Shown piece after piece: positions 23,098 to 34,911 of a stretch of 64,000 nt of DNA. The DNA comes from Siphonodentalium dalli (Eukaryota; Mollusca; Scaphopoda; Gadilida; Siphonodentaliidae). Position 1 is the first letter of the stretch. Every line of letters begins with the position of its first letter. The notes beneath the pieces are model-generated. The model ran no database searches. It had not been told where the DNA came from and saw nothing but the letters and a program-made list of their open reading frames with translations. A program made the translations under genes and the position numbers. The stretch is from the NCBI GenBank assembly GCA_032622095.1, contig CP136061.1, forward strand, positions 126,494,754-126,558,753. The letters are read 5' to 3'.

Positions 23098-23395
23098 CAT
23101 CATTTAACACTACATCATTTAACATTGCATCATTTGACACTGCTTCATTTAACACTGCATAATTTAACACTGCATAATTTAACACTGTATAATTTAACAC
23201 TGTATAATTTAACACTGCATAATTTAACACTACATCATTTAACATTGCATCACTTAACACTTCATCATTTAACATTGCATCATTTAACACTGCATAATTT
23301 AACACTGTATAATTTAACACTATTATTTAACACTTCATAATTTAACACTTCATAATTTAACACTGCATAATTTCACTCTATATAATTTAATACTG
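23098..23395. repeat. Minisatellite, 15-bp unit
   Basis: About 20 copies of a unit like catmatttaacactg. Variation is concentrated at a few positions (catcattt, cataattt, tataattt; actgc, actgt, acttc, attgc). Because 15 is divisible by 3, both strands stay open (reading LTLHN-like and VLNYA-like), but this is a mechanical result of the unit and not a gene. Confidence 0.92.
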
Positions 23396-23579
23396 CATCA
23401 ATTCATATCTCCGTTATTATCCAACTGCAAACAAAGTCTGGCGGGGGAATAAAATGTGTTCCATCTTCAATCCGTCAAACAACTTTGGCGATCACTATTT
23501 CAGTCATCATAGGTCCGATTTGTATGAACTTTGGTATGGTCACGGACCATGATGGAGGCAAAGGATAACCATATGTATC

Positions 23580-23970
23580 AGGTCTGAGAATAAAGTGCCT
23601 GTCATTTTCAGAATGAGGTCCCCAGAGGGTGAATTTAGTGACGCTATCCTGTATAGTTTAGGCCACATCTTCTCTGGAAAGTTTCTTTATTATCAAATTT
23701 CTATTGAAATTTCTTCTATTTCTTTTTTAGTTTAGTTTCTCTACATCCCCAAATTGCATAATCGAGGTTCCCAATTAGTGTTCATCACAATATTCACCAT
23801 ATGGGAACTTCAATCTGAGTCTACATGTCTCCTATAGCAGATGAGACCATGCAGAATGAGGTCCCCAGAGGGTTAATTTGGTGATGCAAGCCCGCTATGC
23901 AGGATAGCATCACTAAATTCACCCTCTGGGAACCTCATTCTGCAAATGACAGGCACACTAAACTCAGAAT
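23580..23970. mobile_element. FB-1 foldback element, copy 3
   Basis: The left flank phrase ctgagaataaagtgcctgtc and right phrase gacaggcacactaaactcag are inverted, which extends the TIR outward. The right hairpin (23848-23945) is complete; the left hairpin is truncated after tgacgctatcctg. Confidence 0.82.
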
Positions 23971-24908
23971 TGATATGGATTGGGTATCATCATTTCATTT
24001 TTGGCAGAGTATTGGCTTTTAGAGTGAAAGTGTATCTGTGCCAAATTTTGATCTTTCTATCGCTGTTATCACAAGTCATGATTGAGTGATCTTTAGTGTA
24101 CTCATGAGGCAGCATGGGGGGACAGTATTCACATGCAACAGGTTTGGTCCATTTATTTCCTCTGCAGTTATGGCCCTTAGAGACCTCTGCAAAAAGCCAC
24201 CTTTGCGGGGGATACATGTCGCTGTGCGCTTGTTTTAACTGAACTCTCATCTCCCATTTAATATCTCCGTTATTTGGTTCAAATCTCATCTGCCTGACTT
24301 ACCATGTAGAACGCACTGTCCTTGGTATCTCGCTGTTTTCCAATACATCCGTCAGTCCGTTTACTCTATAGATTAGTAATCTCTATCGAAATCAATATTC
24401 TATCGGAGTTTGGTGTTCAATCTACATTCATCAACTGTACGATACACTTGGGAATGCATTCAGCATATTGTGTAGTTCAAAGATTTTCAGCAACGAATTC
24501 TGACCCCTATAATTATCAGCTTACCCTTACGTTACCATGCACTCCTACAGTAGCAGTACAATGACACAAGCTGCATTGCAATTGAAAAATCAATTTCATC
24601 TGTCCGAATCGCAGATGAAGAATATGATTATAATGTCTGGGGCACATTACAGCAATCTGATTGCTCGAACTTTTTCGGCGAATGATGTTCGTATCGTTTT
24701 AATCTAATTCTATTGAATATCTTCACTGTATAATAATTGCTGTAATTCATGGAGTTTTGTTGTCTGCCAGGGTTTTAAAATGTCTCTGCGGAGGTTAAGA
24801 GTGGAACAAACTATATCTTAGGTTTACAAGAACCCATATCGCACTAGGAGAATAAGCCAGTCCTTATTGGTGTCCAATAATTTATAATAGACAAACCGTA
24901 GTGAATAG
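23971..24908. other. No recognisable feature
   Basis: A reverse frame of 99 codons at 23990-24289 includes a Cys/His-containing stretch (CRGNKWTKPVACEYCPP), but no complete zinc-binding pattern or family is evident and no splice signals frame it convincingly. I leave it unassigned. Confidence 0.35.
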
Positions 24909-24914
24909 AAAAAG

Positions 24915-25050
24915 CTCTCACTGCCATTCATCGGAAAGCTCTCAGTGAGAGCTTCCGATGAATGGCAACAAGCCATATTTCCGACTAAATCCTGAAAAAT
25001 TAACCATAATTCTGCTGTGGTTAAGGAGTCGATTATTTAGGGCATTACTG
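24915..25050. mobile_element. TA-1 palindromic MITE, copy 3 (left arm mostly lost)
   Basis: Begins inside the left arm (actgccattcatcggaaag), passes the centre ctctcagtgagagc and runs through a complete right arm to gggcattactg|ta. Confidence 0.85.
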
Positions 25051-25079
25051 TAGGTGTTTATCTGCTTGTTTTCTGATTA

Positions 25080-25990
25080 TATGACTGAACATTCATACAT
25101 ATGAATAATTGCCAATTCTGTTTCCAATATTTCCATTGTCTTTCCCTGAATGGTGAATCCCCTCCCAACTGCATAGCATACATCATGATGCATGCATGGG
25201 CCCTTTTCCACCATCCTGTGCAATTATTCTATTATTGCATATTGTTGGCTAGCAATAATTTAAGTCAACCATTCTCAGTAAAATTTCAACATAATGTGAG
25301 ACAACCAACTGCATAGCATACATGCATAAGCACTTTTGTTCTATCCACAATGAGATTTTAAATAGTAAGGTTTTTGAAGACTCCATTTTAATTCCAGAAG
25401 ATTGTTGGCTTGCAACATTTTAAAGAGAATTTTCCCTGATAAATTGTAGGAAACTCACCTACATACTGGTAACATTCATGAATTTCAATCGACCCACAAT
25501 GACTTAAAAAAAAAATTCACATATTTCAATACACCTCATTCCATTATTGCATATTGTTGTTTGACAACAGTTTGTAGTAACCTTTCTCAGTAAAGATACA
25601 TTATTCAAGACTACAAATTGCATAGCGTACATGTAGGGCAATTCTATCACATATTTCAAGATTACAATTTTTGGAAACTGAACTGCATACTGGTAGTATA
25701 CATGTATGGACCCTGTCGTTCAATGCACAATGACATTTAAAAACTTCACAATGGTGTTAAAAAAATTCACATTTATGAAGGTTCCAGTTGCATTACAAAT
25801 TTCAACATTTTGAAGTGATCGTTCTCAGATAAATTATAGGAAACTGTGACCTGCCTACTGGTAGTATAAATGTATGATACCTTACTACCTGTATTCCCCA
25901 ACAATGACATTTAATAAATCACATATTTCAAAACTCCATTAAAGAAGAATGTTGGCTGGCGATGTTTTAAAGCGACCATTCTTAGTAGCA
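25080..25990 (+). repeat. Diverged tandem repeat, roughly 200-bp units
   Basis: Recurrent boxes: attattgcatattgttg, ctgcatagcatacatg, tactggtaacatt or tactggtagtat, and cacaatgaca/gttt followed by ttcacatatttca. Four or so units are discernible between 25160 and 25990. No coding sequence. Confidence 0.6.
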
Positions 25991-26244
25991 CCGATTATTG
26001 CACTTTATTTACCATGGTGTTATTGATCTGGATCCTGGGACATCTTAATGTCTTCCCTGCCTTGTTAACCAATAGCAAATCTCAAAACACCTCCAACACT
26101 TTCATTGTATTAACTCTAATTTTGCTGATGATTGATGAGCTGCTGGTGGCTTTAGAGTAAATGAGTTCTCATGGATTCATGTGTGAGATCACTAGCTTTG
26201 ACTCAGATGAATGTAATAGGTTGATTGATCTTCTTCTATATATA

Positions 26245-26461
26245 CAGTAATGCCCTAACTAATCGACTCCTTAACCACAGCAGAATTATGGGTAACTTTT
26301 CAGGATTTAGTCGGAAATATGGTTGTTCCGACCGATACCATCCATCCATCCATCAGTGAGAGCTTCCGATGAATGGCAACAAGCCATATTTCCGACTAAA
26401 TCCTGAAAAGTTACCCATAATTCTGCTGTGGTTAAGGAGTCGATTACTTAGGGCATTACTG
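26245..26461. mobile_element. TA-1 palindromic MITE, copy 4
   Basis: Complete ends at TA. The centre of the left arm is replaced by ttccgaccgataccatccat plus a short (atcc)n run, so one arm is no longer complementary near the loop. Confidence 0.88.
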
Positions 26462-26659
26462 TATGTTGAAAAAGACTGGATTTCTGTGCTATTCATTATC
26501 ATGATGGATGTCTGTGTCCCTAGTACAAAAAGGGACAGTCCCCTGGTGGCTCAGTACTAAAGTGCATAGGCATCCTTAGCCATCCATGATGGTGAAAGTA
26601 AATTTATTCCCAACAGGCATGTAAAGCAGTCCTCGAAATTGGCTATGGCAATACATGTA
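26462..26659. other. Spacer between TA-1 copies
   Basis: About 200 bp. It contains ctggtggctcagtactaaag near 26540, which resembles a tRNA A-box and may be a SINE remnant. No B-box is recognised. Confidence 0.3.
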
Positions 26660-26876
26660 CAGTAATGCTCTAATTAATCGTCTCCTTAACCATGTGCAGC
26701 AGAATTATGGGTAACTTTTCAGGATTTAGTCGGAAATATGGCTTGTTGCCATTCATCGGAAAGCTCTCCCCGAGAGCTTTCCGATGAATGGCAACAAGCC
26801 ATATTTCCGACTAAATCCTGAAAAGTTACCCATAATTCTGCTGTGGTTAAGGAATCGATTAATTAGAGCATTACTG
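26660..26876. mobile_element. TA-1 palindromic MITE, copy 5
   Basis: Cagtaatgctc ends at TA. The arms pair over about 105 bp with centre agctctccccgagagct. It lies only 200 bp from copy 4. Confidence 0.9.
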
Positions 26877-27089
26877 TATATAAAGCAAGGCCATGGTAAA
26901 TGCCGTAGCCACATGTTGAATCTAACATGCCACAGCATTGCTGTTGGACATTTGTCCTAATTTACAGGGCTGATGTGTAAAGGGAGAGCAACTTGATGGT
27001 GGTTGCATGTGCAGCAGAGTGGTTTGAACCCTCTAGTAGGCCTCTGCACTGTATTTAGTCTGGCAGCAATAAGGTTTGACAATATCATG

Positions 27090-27337
27090 TTAACCCTTTC
27101 TATACTAAATGGATTTTCCAAGTCAGTTAAAAAGTGTACACAGGAATTAAATGGTCTATTATTCATTTGGAGGGATGTTAAGGTGATAAAAGCAGACAAC
27201 AGAAGCGCTCTGAAGGAGTCCTATTTATTGAGGGAAATGTTCAAATAATAAGTTCAACCAATGACCTACTGGTACCTGTATGGTAGTTTATTGAATTTAT
27301 TATCTGAACATTTCCTATCGGATAATAATGTACTATT
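27090..27337 (+). mobile_element. TTAA-4 element, copy 2 (interrupted at its right end)
   Basis: Begins TTAA|ccctttctatactaaatgg and includes the gggaaatgttcaaataataa box and its inverse ttattatctgaacatttcc. The right terminus is displaced or lost by the TTAA-2 element inserted at 27338; an agggagactactca phrase just after 27600 resembles the family's sub-terminal agggaaatactcg. Confidence 0.75.
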
Positions 27338-27600
27338 TTAACCCTTTCATGACGGGAGCTGCACTGGTGCAGCATTAAAGATCCTGTGCCAGGGCATTCT
27401 TTTATATATGTGAGTTTCCCATAGGGAGCTCGCTCATATAAGAAAATGCACTGGCTTAAAAGTTAAAGATTAAATATTGTTAGGCCAATGTTTTCTCTTA
27501 TATATTCGTGGCTCCCTATGGGAGATTCGCATATATAAGAGAATGCATTGGCACAGGGCTTTTGCAAAATTTCAGGAAGCTGCAGTCATGGAAGGGTTAA
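27338..27600. mobile_element. TTAA-2 element, copy 1
   Basis: TTAA|CCCTTTCATGACGGGAGCT at the left and gcagtcatggaaggg|TTAA at the right. Two internal hairpins built on cattctcttatatatgcgag-type arms, joined by a short gttaggccaatg linker. TTAA target and CCC ends fit piggyBac or Kolobok. No coding sequence. It is inserted in a TTAA-4 element. Confidence 0.85.
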
Positions 27601-27914
27601 AGGGAGACTACTCAAATTGTTTCTATATTCTCTGCTTCGTTTAATAAGGTAACCAGATTTCCATTATTTGGCTGTCTGCTGAGTATGAAGTAATGTTTTC
27701 AGTAATGTAAGTTTTCAGGCAAATGTATCAAATAAATGTTATATTATGTTCCTAATAATAGTAATAGTCCCAGATACTCATTATTTTTATTGCATAATCA
27801 GTGAGTGTTTGAGTTCACGCCCTGTATCAAAATAAGTTTTTTTACACGATGTGTGCCAGAATTTCAACAGTTGGCACCGTATTTGTTATTCGTGAAAACG
27901 ATACAGAAAGCAGA

Positions 27915-28055
27915 TATCTGTCAATCTTAAAACTATTTTAAATATGTATGGTGACGTCATACTGCGTGGATTGCCAGGGGAAGCTATTTATAGCAGCGGT
28001 AATGGCAAGAGCATTGAAATGTTTCAGACTATAGAATGCGTAGCTTGTTCCATAG
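27915..28055 (+). repeat. Dispersed segment with TGACGTCA, copy B
   Basis: Partner of 13475-13610: gtcaatcttaaaactatt, ggtgacgtcatactgc, ctatttatagc, gcttgttccatagt. It lies directly upstream of an FB-1 copy. An ATG upstream of the CRE opens a 106-codon frame that is not supported as a gene. Confidence 0.6.
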
Positions 28056-28440
28056 TGTCACCAAATTCACACTCTGGGGACCTCATTCTGCATGGCCTCA
28101 TCTGCTCATCTAGACTCACATTTATTTTTCAAATGGTGAATATTATGATGTACACCCATTGGGAACCTCGATTATGCAATGTGTCGTCTGCCAATTTGGG
28201 GATATATAGAGAAACTAAACTAAAAAAGAAACAGAATCTATGTGAAGAAGCTTCTAATCTATAGAAATTTGATAATAAAGAAACTTTCCAGGGAAGATTA
28301 GGCCTAAGCAGAATGAGGTCCCCATAGAGTGAATTTGGTGATCGTAGCCTGTTATAGTGGGATAGCGTCACTAAATTCACCTTCTGGGGACCTCATTCTG
28401 AAATTGACAGGCACAATAAACACAGGCTTGAATCAAATCA
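28050..28440. mobile_element. FB-1 foldback element, copy 4
   Basis: The left hairpin keeps only its inner-right arm (tcaccaaattcacactctgg, cctcattctgcatgg). The right hairpin (28312-28406) is complete, with centre ctgttatagtgggatagcg. The middle has gagaaactaaactaaaaaag, inverted relative to copies 2 and 3, so this copy lies in the opposite orientation. Confidence 0.8.
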
Positions 28441-28947
28441 GAACTGTAAGTCAGCACATATATATTATCGATAGTGTTTCCATCAATTTCTCTGCTAAGA
28501 AACGAGGAACAACTGGAACCCAATTTCTATAGAATCCATCAATTTTATGTTTACCAGTATCACATCTAGATAACATCACTGGTTCATTCAATCACGGAAA
28601 TATTTACTGTAAAAAGACCCAAGCTGATTTACATGCACATGAACCCAATATAATCAAACCAAAACAAATTGCTGGCAGTAAGATATATAATGTATATATA
28701 TACATTCATGTATCAGCTCTCGAAATTAGGAAAAAATTTCCATGGCAAATTTAATGACGTGGCATCATACTGGCATGTTAGATTCCAAATGTGGCATTGC
28801 TTATTGGTGTAGCCAATTTCGAGGACTGCATGTTTGATGTACATGCATTGTTACACCCCCTACCCCCAAGAGCTTTAATTTGGTTAATTGCAATAAAAAT
28901 TGTCCATTCTATCAATCAAACCAAATGAATGGATAGTGAGGTATATA

Positions 28948-29195
28948 CAGTAATGCTCTAAGTAATCGACTTCTTAACCACAGCAGAATTATGGGTAACT
29001 TTTCAGGATTTGGTCGGAAATATGGCTTGTTGCCATTCATCGGAAAGCTCTCGGGGAGAGCTTTCCGATGAATGGCAACAAGCCATATTTCCGAGCTTTC
29101 TGATGAATGGCAACAAGCCATATTTCCAACTAAATCCTGAAAAGTTACCCATAATTCTGCTGTGGTTAAGAAGTCGATTACTTAGAGCATTACTG
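28948..29195. mobile_element. TA-1 palindromic MITE, copy 6 (extra arm segment)
   Basis: Complete ends at TA. An additional gagctttctgatgaatggcaa segment (about 29093-29130) repeats part of one arm, as in the copy at 20392 but over a shorter stretch. The centre is ctctcggggagag, the reverse of the ccccgag centres in other copies. Confidence 0.88.
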
Positions 29196-29830
29196 TATAT
29201 ATTGCCCTTCCCACTGGACATGAAGAGCATTAATTTTTGTTGCACGAATCTGGTGCAACTGGATAGTTCAAAGTTGTCCTTGCTCAAGGTAAACAATTTT
29301 GTTATAAGCTACAGGTAGTTTCAAATTTCGGGATCATAGGTATGGAAAAGTTTTGTCAGAGGAAGGTCTTGAAAAAGTGAGTATCAGGTTAAAAACATGA
29401 TTTTATAACTTCATCATTCTCACCAAAATGCCCTTATAATTTTGCAAGGCTTTCCGATCGACAAGAATACAAGAGTTTCACGATCTAAATTGGAGCTGCA
29501 TTAGTGCAGTTGGTTAAGCAACATGCCGACTGGAGAAAAGACAAAGTGAAGTGGAAAGATCTCCCTGATAATTTCCGCTTGAGTTAAGCCTGCTCTTGAG
29601 TTGCACAACTTAGTTTGTTATGTCTAGACATATGACCGTTTGATGTGGGAATGTCTCCGTCTAGTGTTGTGTGCAGGTTGGCGCTAGCCTATCATCGTAG
29701 GCTGTTCCATGTATTACTATATCTGATTTATTATGTACATGTTGTTGAAGAAACCTAATGTGCCCACGGCCTGAAATACAGTGGACAATGGACATAAGTT
29801 CCAGCTTTTACTATGTCATTCAGGGTCTCA
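29196..29830. other. Unassigned, possible SINE remnant at 29490-29560
   Basis: The stretch tagtgcagttggttaagc near 29503 resembles a tRNA A-box region. A matching B-box is not clear. The rest is featureless. Confidence 0.3.
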
Positions 29831-30985
29831 TGCAGGCACCAACCAGCCTGGAGGTTTCAAATTGGGAGAAGTCTCTTCTCCGTGATTGTTTATTAGGGAG
29901 AAGTGGACTGTTATCAGGGAGAAGTAACAATGGCTGACTTTCAATTTACACCCCAGCATCACACTTCTATGAATCAATAAGTAATATGCAACACAAGAGC
30001 CCAACTATACAACTAGTGTTCAAACGATTAGTTGACAAATAATCGTCGACGTTGGTTTGTCGGAAAATCGATTTTAACTTCCACAGTCGACTAGTCGGAA
30101 TACAGTATGTAATCTCATCAGCTGGCCTTGACAATGCATGGTTTCACTAAATTGGGTCATAAAAGCAGTAAAGATAGCTAGTCTATGTTCAAGAAGCTTT
30201 CCAAAGTCAGAACATATGTAATAATGTCGATCTTGACATAGAACTACGCCGAAATTCGCCAATGCGATAATTCAAGTTAACCACTACTCATTTTCAATAC
30301 AAGAGCAGTAACTCTATATTTGACTTCTAAAAAGAGGGAGGGGCTTCCACAAAAATCATTATAATGTGTGTCACACAGTGTGTGTGTTTTCTTTTGTTTT
30401 TTTTATTTTGAGCTGACTCTGAGACTGAGTATCGTTTATTTTCTATACCCTGGCAGGGAAGTATTTATTTGATTTCATGATTAAACAGAAAATCCCTCAA
30501 TTATTTCCTCAATTATTTATTCTCATTATCATCGTAGATTCGTAGGGAACTTATTTGCGATCGGTGGGTTTCTAGAGCACCGGTTCATTTGCAACAAAAC
30601 CACGTGACGTGTCACGTGATCCAATTCTCCGATTACAGTAGAGTGTAAATATTGTGATGATGGCACGGAATTTGTAATTTTCTTTCACATATGTTTCATT
30701 AGTATAAGGTTGGTGATGTATTTGGCCGAATAGTCGACGTCGACTCGACTTTTGGTGTTCGACTAGTCGACTCCAGAATCCCAGAGTCGTTTGAACACTA
30801 TATAAAACCATTACAGTGAGTAAGAACACCACTAATATCATTCATAAATAGACTTGAAGTGTGTTGTTGGGACATATGCATACTGGTATATGAGAGAGAA
30901 GTCACTTCTCCCTGGGTAAAAAATAGGGAGAAGTGGCATATTTTAGGGAGAAAATGGCTCCCAAGTCGTCCTGTAGGCTGGTCCT
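29831..30985. mobile_element. Outer hAT-like element carrying gggagaagt repeats
   Basis: Subterminal gggagaagt motifs occur repeatedly at the left (29868-29930) and in mixed orientation at the right (30893-30960). A terminal ccaaccagcctgga at the left resembles, inverted, ggctggtccttgg at the right, recalling the CAGGGACCAGCC family. No clean target-site duplication is visible. It is split by the nested element 30014-30800. Confidence 0.5.
30014..30800. mobile_element. 787-bp hAT-like nonautonomous element (TAGTGTTCAAACGA ends)
   Basis: The left end TAGTGTTCAAACGA and right end TCGTTTGAACACTA are exact 14-bp inverted repeats. The flanks are tatacaac (30006-30013) and tataaaac (30801-30808), an 8-bp duplication with one mismatch. 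Subterminal gtcgac and agtcgactagtcg motifs recur at both sides. Non-coding. Confidence 0.85.
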
Positions 30986-31284
30986 TGGTCTCCAGACTGA
31001 ATAATCACACTAAAAAATTTAAGCCTCATTCTGATTCAAAGGATTATTGTGTGAAATACCTATAGTCATGTACCACAATTTTGGGTATTGAAAACATGTA
31101 CATACTGCTTTCTTCTACAAAATACTATCATCTGAATCCGAAAATACTGGTATATTTCAAAAACAGGGTTGTAAACATTGAATATATGTAGGTCATAAAT
31201 AAACCTTTTATCATTAGAGTGAAATGATGGCGATGGAATCTTGAGTGCAACTCATTGCTTCATGGACTGCAAGTCCAGACCTGA

Positions 31285-31830
31285 AAATATGGTGCTGAAC
31301 ATTTTCAGAATGAGTTCCCCAGATGGTGAATTTAGTGAAGTAAAGTAGAGCAGGCTGGCATCATCAAATTCATCCTCTGTGGACCTCATTCTGCATGGCC
31401 GCATCTGCTATGGGAGACCTAGGATATTAAGTTCTAAACAACATATTAATTTGACAATAAAGATACTTTTTATAATAAAGATACTTTCCAGAGAAGATGA
31501 AGCCGAAGCAGAATGAGGTCCCCAGAGGGTGATTTTAGTGATGCTAGCCCTCTGTGTGGGTAGTGTCACCAAATTCATCCTAGAGCTGGGGAACTCATTC
31601 TGCATGGCCTCATCTGCTATGGGAGACCTAGAATATAAAGTTCTAAACAACTTATTAATTTGACAATAAAGATACTTTCCAGAGAAGATGAAGCCTAAGC
31701 AGAATGAGGTCCCCAGAGGGTGATTTTAGTGATGCTAGCCCACTGCGTGCGGTAGCATCACTAAATTCACCCCCTGGGACCTCATTCTGCAAATGTTCAG
31801 CACCATATTTTGAGATCTGTGCAAGTCTGA
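31285..31830. mobile_element. FB-1 foldback element, copy 5 (three-hairpin form)
   Basis: Hairpins lie at 31306-31396, 31507-31603 and 31699-31793. The connector gggagacctagratat...gataaagatactttccagag occurs twice (about 31408 and 31618), so one internal unit has been tandemly duplicated; the usual element has two hairpins. Confidence 0.82.
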
Positions 31831-32344
31831 TATGGGATCTTACTGGAGACCCATATTATTTCACCATAGTGATAACAAGTATGTGTAGGAAGATTATTTC
31901 TAGTGGATGTGCAGCTATCATATGTATTGACTGCAGCTTTGACCTTGTGAGAACCACGTCACTCTCTTGTGTCCTGGTTCCTTCATTTTGTCTAACTCTT
32001 GACTCAAGTGCTTCCTTCCCCGTTTCATCTTGACATTCAATAGCTGCCTATTTTGTATGTTTATATTCTATAGCATGGCTTACCCACTTCGCCTGAGGTT
32101 ACAGTATGATATCATTCTTATGGTTCTGTCTGTGTTGACATTCTTTTATCTGTGAAAACTCACATTGAATGTTGACATCTTGCAAGTGGTTGCTACCGGT
32201 ACAATAAAGTTGAAATGCACATAGTTCCTTTCACTCTTTGGATGATATACAGTCCTTGAAATTGGCAACAGCAATAAGCAATGCTGTGGTAAATGCCTTG
32301 ATAACATGTGGAATCTAACATTCCACAGCATTTAATATGTCGTT

Positions 32345-33265
32345 GGGCATTTTTAGTTCAACTTGACAAAATCAAATTTGAGCTATTGCCATGAGTTGAT
32401 GGTCCGTCCTCTGCCCGTGTGTCCATCAGCAATTTCTGTTAGCTCACCCTACAGGTCACATCTCTCATCCGATTTTCACCAAATTTCATATTGATCTTCA
32501 GGTTGACCTCTGGATTGGAGCCTCCCTTTTTCCCAAAATTTGTTAAAAACATGGCCGACAGCAGCCATCTTTGATTTCAAATGTGTATCAGCACACACTG
32601 CAGTCTACATTTATTGGAGAATATTTTTGAAACTTTACAGGCTTCTTTTGGATCACCTCTGGATGGGAGCTATCGAATTTGAAAGATTTTTGGTGAAAAA
32701 ACATGACTGCCGGCAGCCGTCTTGTATTTTATTCTTTGCTTCAGTAAAACCTTTAACACACTTTACAGACCACATCCCTCATCCGATCATCACCAAACTT
32801 CATCACCAAAACATGGCTGCCAGCATCCATATTGGATTTCAAATTTGAATCCATTGGCTCACTATGCAGCCCGCAATTATTGGAGAATTGTTTTGAAAAT
32901 TTACAGGTATATTTAGGATCCCCTCTAGATGTTAGCTGTCTTATTTGAAAAATATTCGATGAAAAACATAGCCGCCGGCAGCCATCTTTGATTTTACTTT
33001 TTTAATGACTAAATCCTTTGGCACGCCCCACAGACCACATCCTTCAACCACTTGTCATCAAACTCCATGAGTGACCATTAGATGGGAGCCATCAAATTAT
33101 TCTGAATTTTGTTGAATTTTAAATTGCGGTATATATATATATACAGTATCTCTTCATGTTGACATCTAGTATTACTTAGACATTTCAACTTTCGTCATTC
33201 CTAATCGCTCCATTGACTAACACATGAAATAATCCCCTCCTCAAGTTGAGCTACTGTGTTATTGA
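32345..33265 (+). repeat. GAGCTA repeat family, long copy 3
   Basis: Starts agttcaacttgacaaaatca and tttgagctattgccatga, ends caagttgagctactgtg. Internal units carry accacatcc, catccgatcatcaccaaact and gcagccatctttgatttta. Same architecture as 5816-7135, with the same closing phrase. Confidence 0.75.
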
Positions 33266-33359
33266 CACTTTTATTGCCGGACTTGTGGTCCTTGTTGACT
33301 TACCGGTAGAATTAGTTGATTATTTTCATTTCCGAGTGATAACTTTAGTTTCATTATTA

Positions 33360-33785
33360 ATAAACCTGAGTTTAATGTGCCTGTCATTTTCAGAATGAGG
33401 TCCCCAGTGGGTGAATATAGTGATGCTATCTCGCATAGTGGGCTAGCATCACTAAATTCACCCTCTGGAGACCTCATTCTGCTTAGGCCTCATCTTCTCA
33501 CAAAAGTTTCTTTATTATCAAATTTCTATAGAAATTTCTTCACATAGATTCTATTACCATTTTAGTTTAGTTTCTCAAAATTGGAAGATGACACATTGCA
33601 TAATCGAGGTTCCTAATGGGTGTAAGTCTGTCTCCCAAAGCAGATGAGGCCATGCAGCACGAGGTTCCCAGATGGTGAATTTAGTGATGCTAGCCCACTA
33701 TGTGAGACAGTGTCACTAAATTCACCCTCTGGGGACCTCATTCTGCAAATGACAGGCACACAAAACTCAGGCTTGGTGCAAACCA
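33360..33785. mobile_element. FB-1 foldback element, copy 6 (most complete)
   Basis: The left hairpin 33391-33482 and right hairpin 33655-33748 each pair a gaggt(c/t)cccag arm with a ctggggacctcatt-type arm. The outer phrase cctgagtttaatgtgcctg is inverted at the right as caggcacacaaaactcagg, giving a TIR that starts well outside the hairpins. Confidence 0.88.
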
Positions 33786-33802
33786 CTTTGTATATAGTGT
33801 AA

Positions 33803-34078
33803 TTAACCCTATCTTTGCTGAATTGACTCTCGAATTCCCTTACAAAAGTACTATATATATTTGAACAGCCTATTATTCAATTTTAGGAGTGTTCAGGTAA
33901 TGAAAGCAGTCAACCGACAAATGAAAAGATAACATAAGTGCAGAAGGATTCATATCCATTAGTGAGAAATGTTCAGATAATAAGTTCAATTCAACAAATG
34001 ACCTCTGTTGAACTTATTATCTGAACATTTCCCAAGGTAACTACTCATCAATGAGCATTTGGTATAGAAAGGGGTTAA
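33803..34078. mobile_element. TTAA-4 element, copy 3 (both TTAA present)
   Basis: TTAA at 33803-33806 and 34075-34078. A central hairpin: gaaatgttcagataataag pairs with cttattatctgaacatttc around a ttcaacaaatgacctctg loop. The left terminal sequence has drifted (ccctatctttgctg). Confidence 0.82.
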
Positions 34079-34177
34079 GCTGAGTACAAAAGAAACACAA
34101 AATTCCAATTTAAAAATCTTTCAGTGGTAATTTAGTGTAGTGAAAACTCATTAATTTTAAGAACTGCTAGTAAGCTA

Positions 34178-34390
34178 CAGTAATGCCCTAAGTAATCGAC
34201 TCCTTAACCACAGCAGAATTATGGGTAACTTTTCAGGATTTATTCGGAAATATGGATTATTGCCATTCATCGGAAAGCTCTCGGGGAGAGCTTTCCGATG
34301 AATGGCAACAAGCCATATTTCCGACTAAATCCTGAAAAGTTACCCATAATTCTGCTGTAGTTAAGGAGTTGATTATTTAGAGCATTACTG
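34178..34390. mobile_element. TA-1 palindromic MITE, copy 7
   Basis: Complete 213-bp element at TA sites. Centre ctctcggggagag. Confidence 0.9.
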
Positions 34391-34789
34391 TACATGAGGT
34401 CTGAAGAATGTTTGATGAGTTGTCTGGAATGATATTGGTAATGAAGCATCACAACTGATAGCATTCTGGCTGTGTGTATCTTTGTAATGTATTATTTAAC
34501 TGACCTAGCCCTGCAGGTATTGATTGATCTTCTGTGGATATGGTCCTACCTCCTATAAATCAAACTGCTTCCATTGATAAGTTGACCAGTCTGTGCCTTT
34601 TGGCTGTTGGGAGTTGGTAGGATGATGAACTAGTTGCTTTTAGCTGTTCTGCACATCTATCATTGTCTTGTTCTTTCATACAATAAGAAACCTCCATACA
34701 TATATCATCGTCTTGTCATTTCATGGTAGCATTTGCCAAAAGAACTACGTGATTGCCTTTATGGATTTAACTCTTTTAGAGCCCAAGTA
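34391..34789. other. No recognisable feature
   Basis: About 400 bp of AT-rich spacer between two TA-1 copies. No gene or RNA seen. Confidence 0.4.
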
Positions 34790-34911
34790 CAGTAATGCCC
34801 TAAGTAATCGACTCCTTTATAATCACAGCAGAATTATGGGTAATTTTCAGGATTAAGTTGGAAATATGGCTTGTTGCCATTCATCGGAAAGCTCTCGAGA
34901 GGGCATTATCG
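34790..34911. mobile_element. TA-1 copy 8, right arm deleted except its terminus
   Basis: A complete left arm to ggaaagctctcgaga, followed directly by gggcattatcg|ta. Only the last dozen bases of the right arm remain, so the deletion runs from the palindrome centre to just before the terminus. Confidence 0.85.

Noticed and set aside
26369-26560. Recurring peptide (MNGNKPYFRLNPEKLPI) in many frames, also at 29000-29300, 35011-35544
   Set aside because: It is the translation of the TA-1 palindrome arm in whichever direction; the repetition reflects MITE copies, not a protein family.
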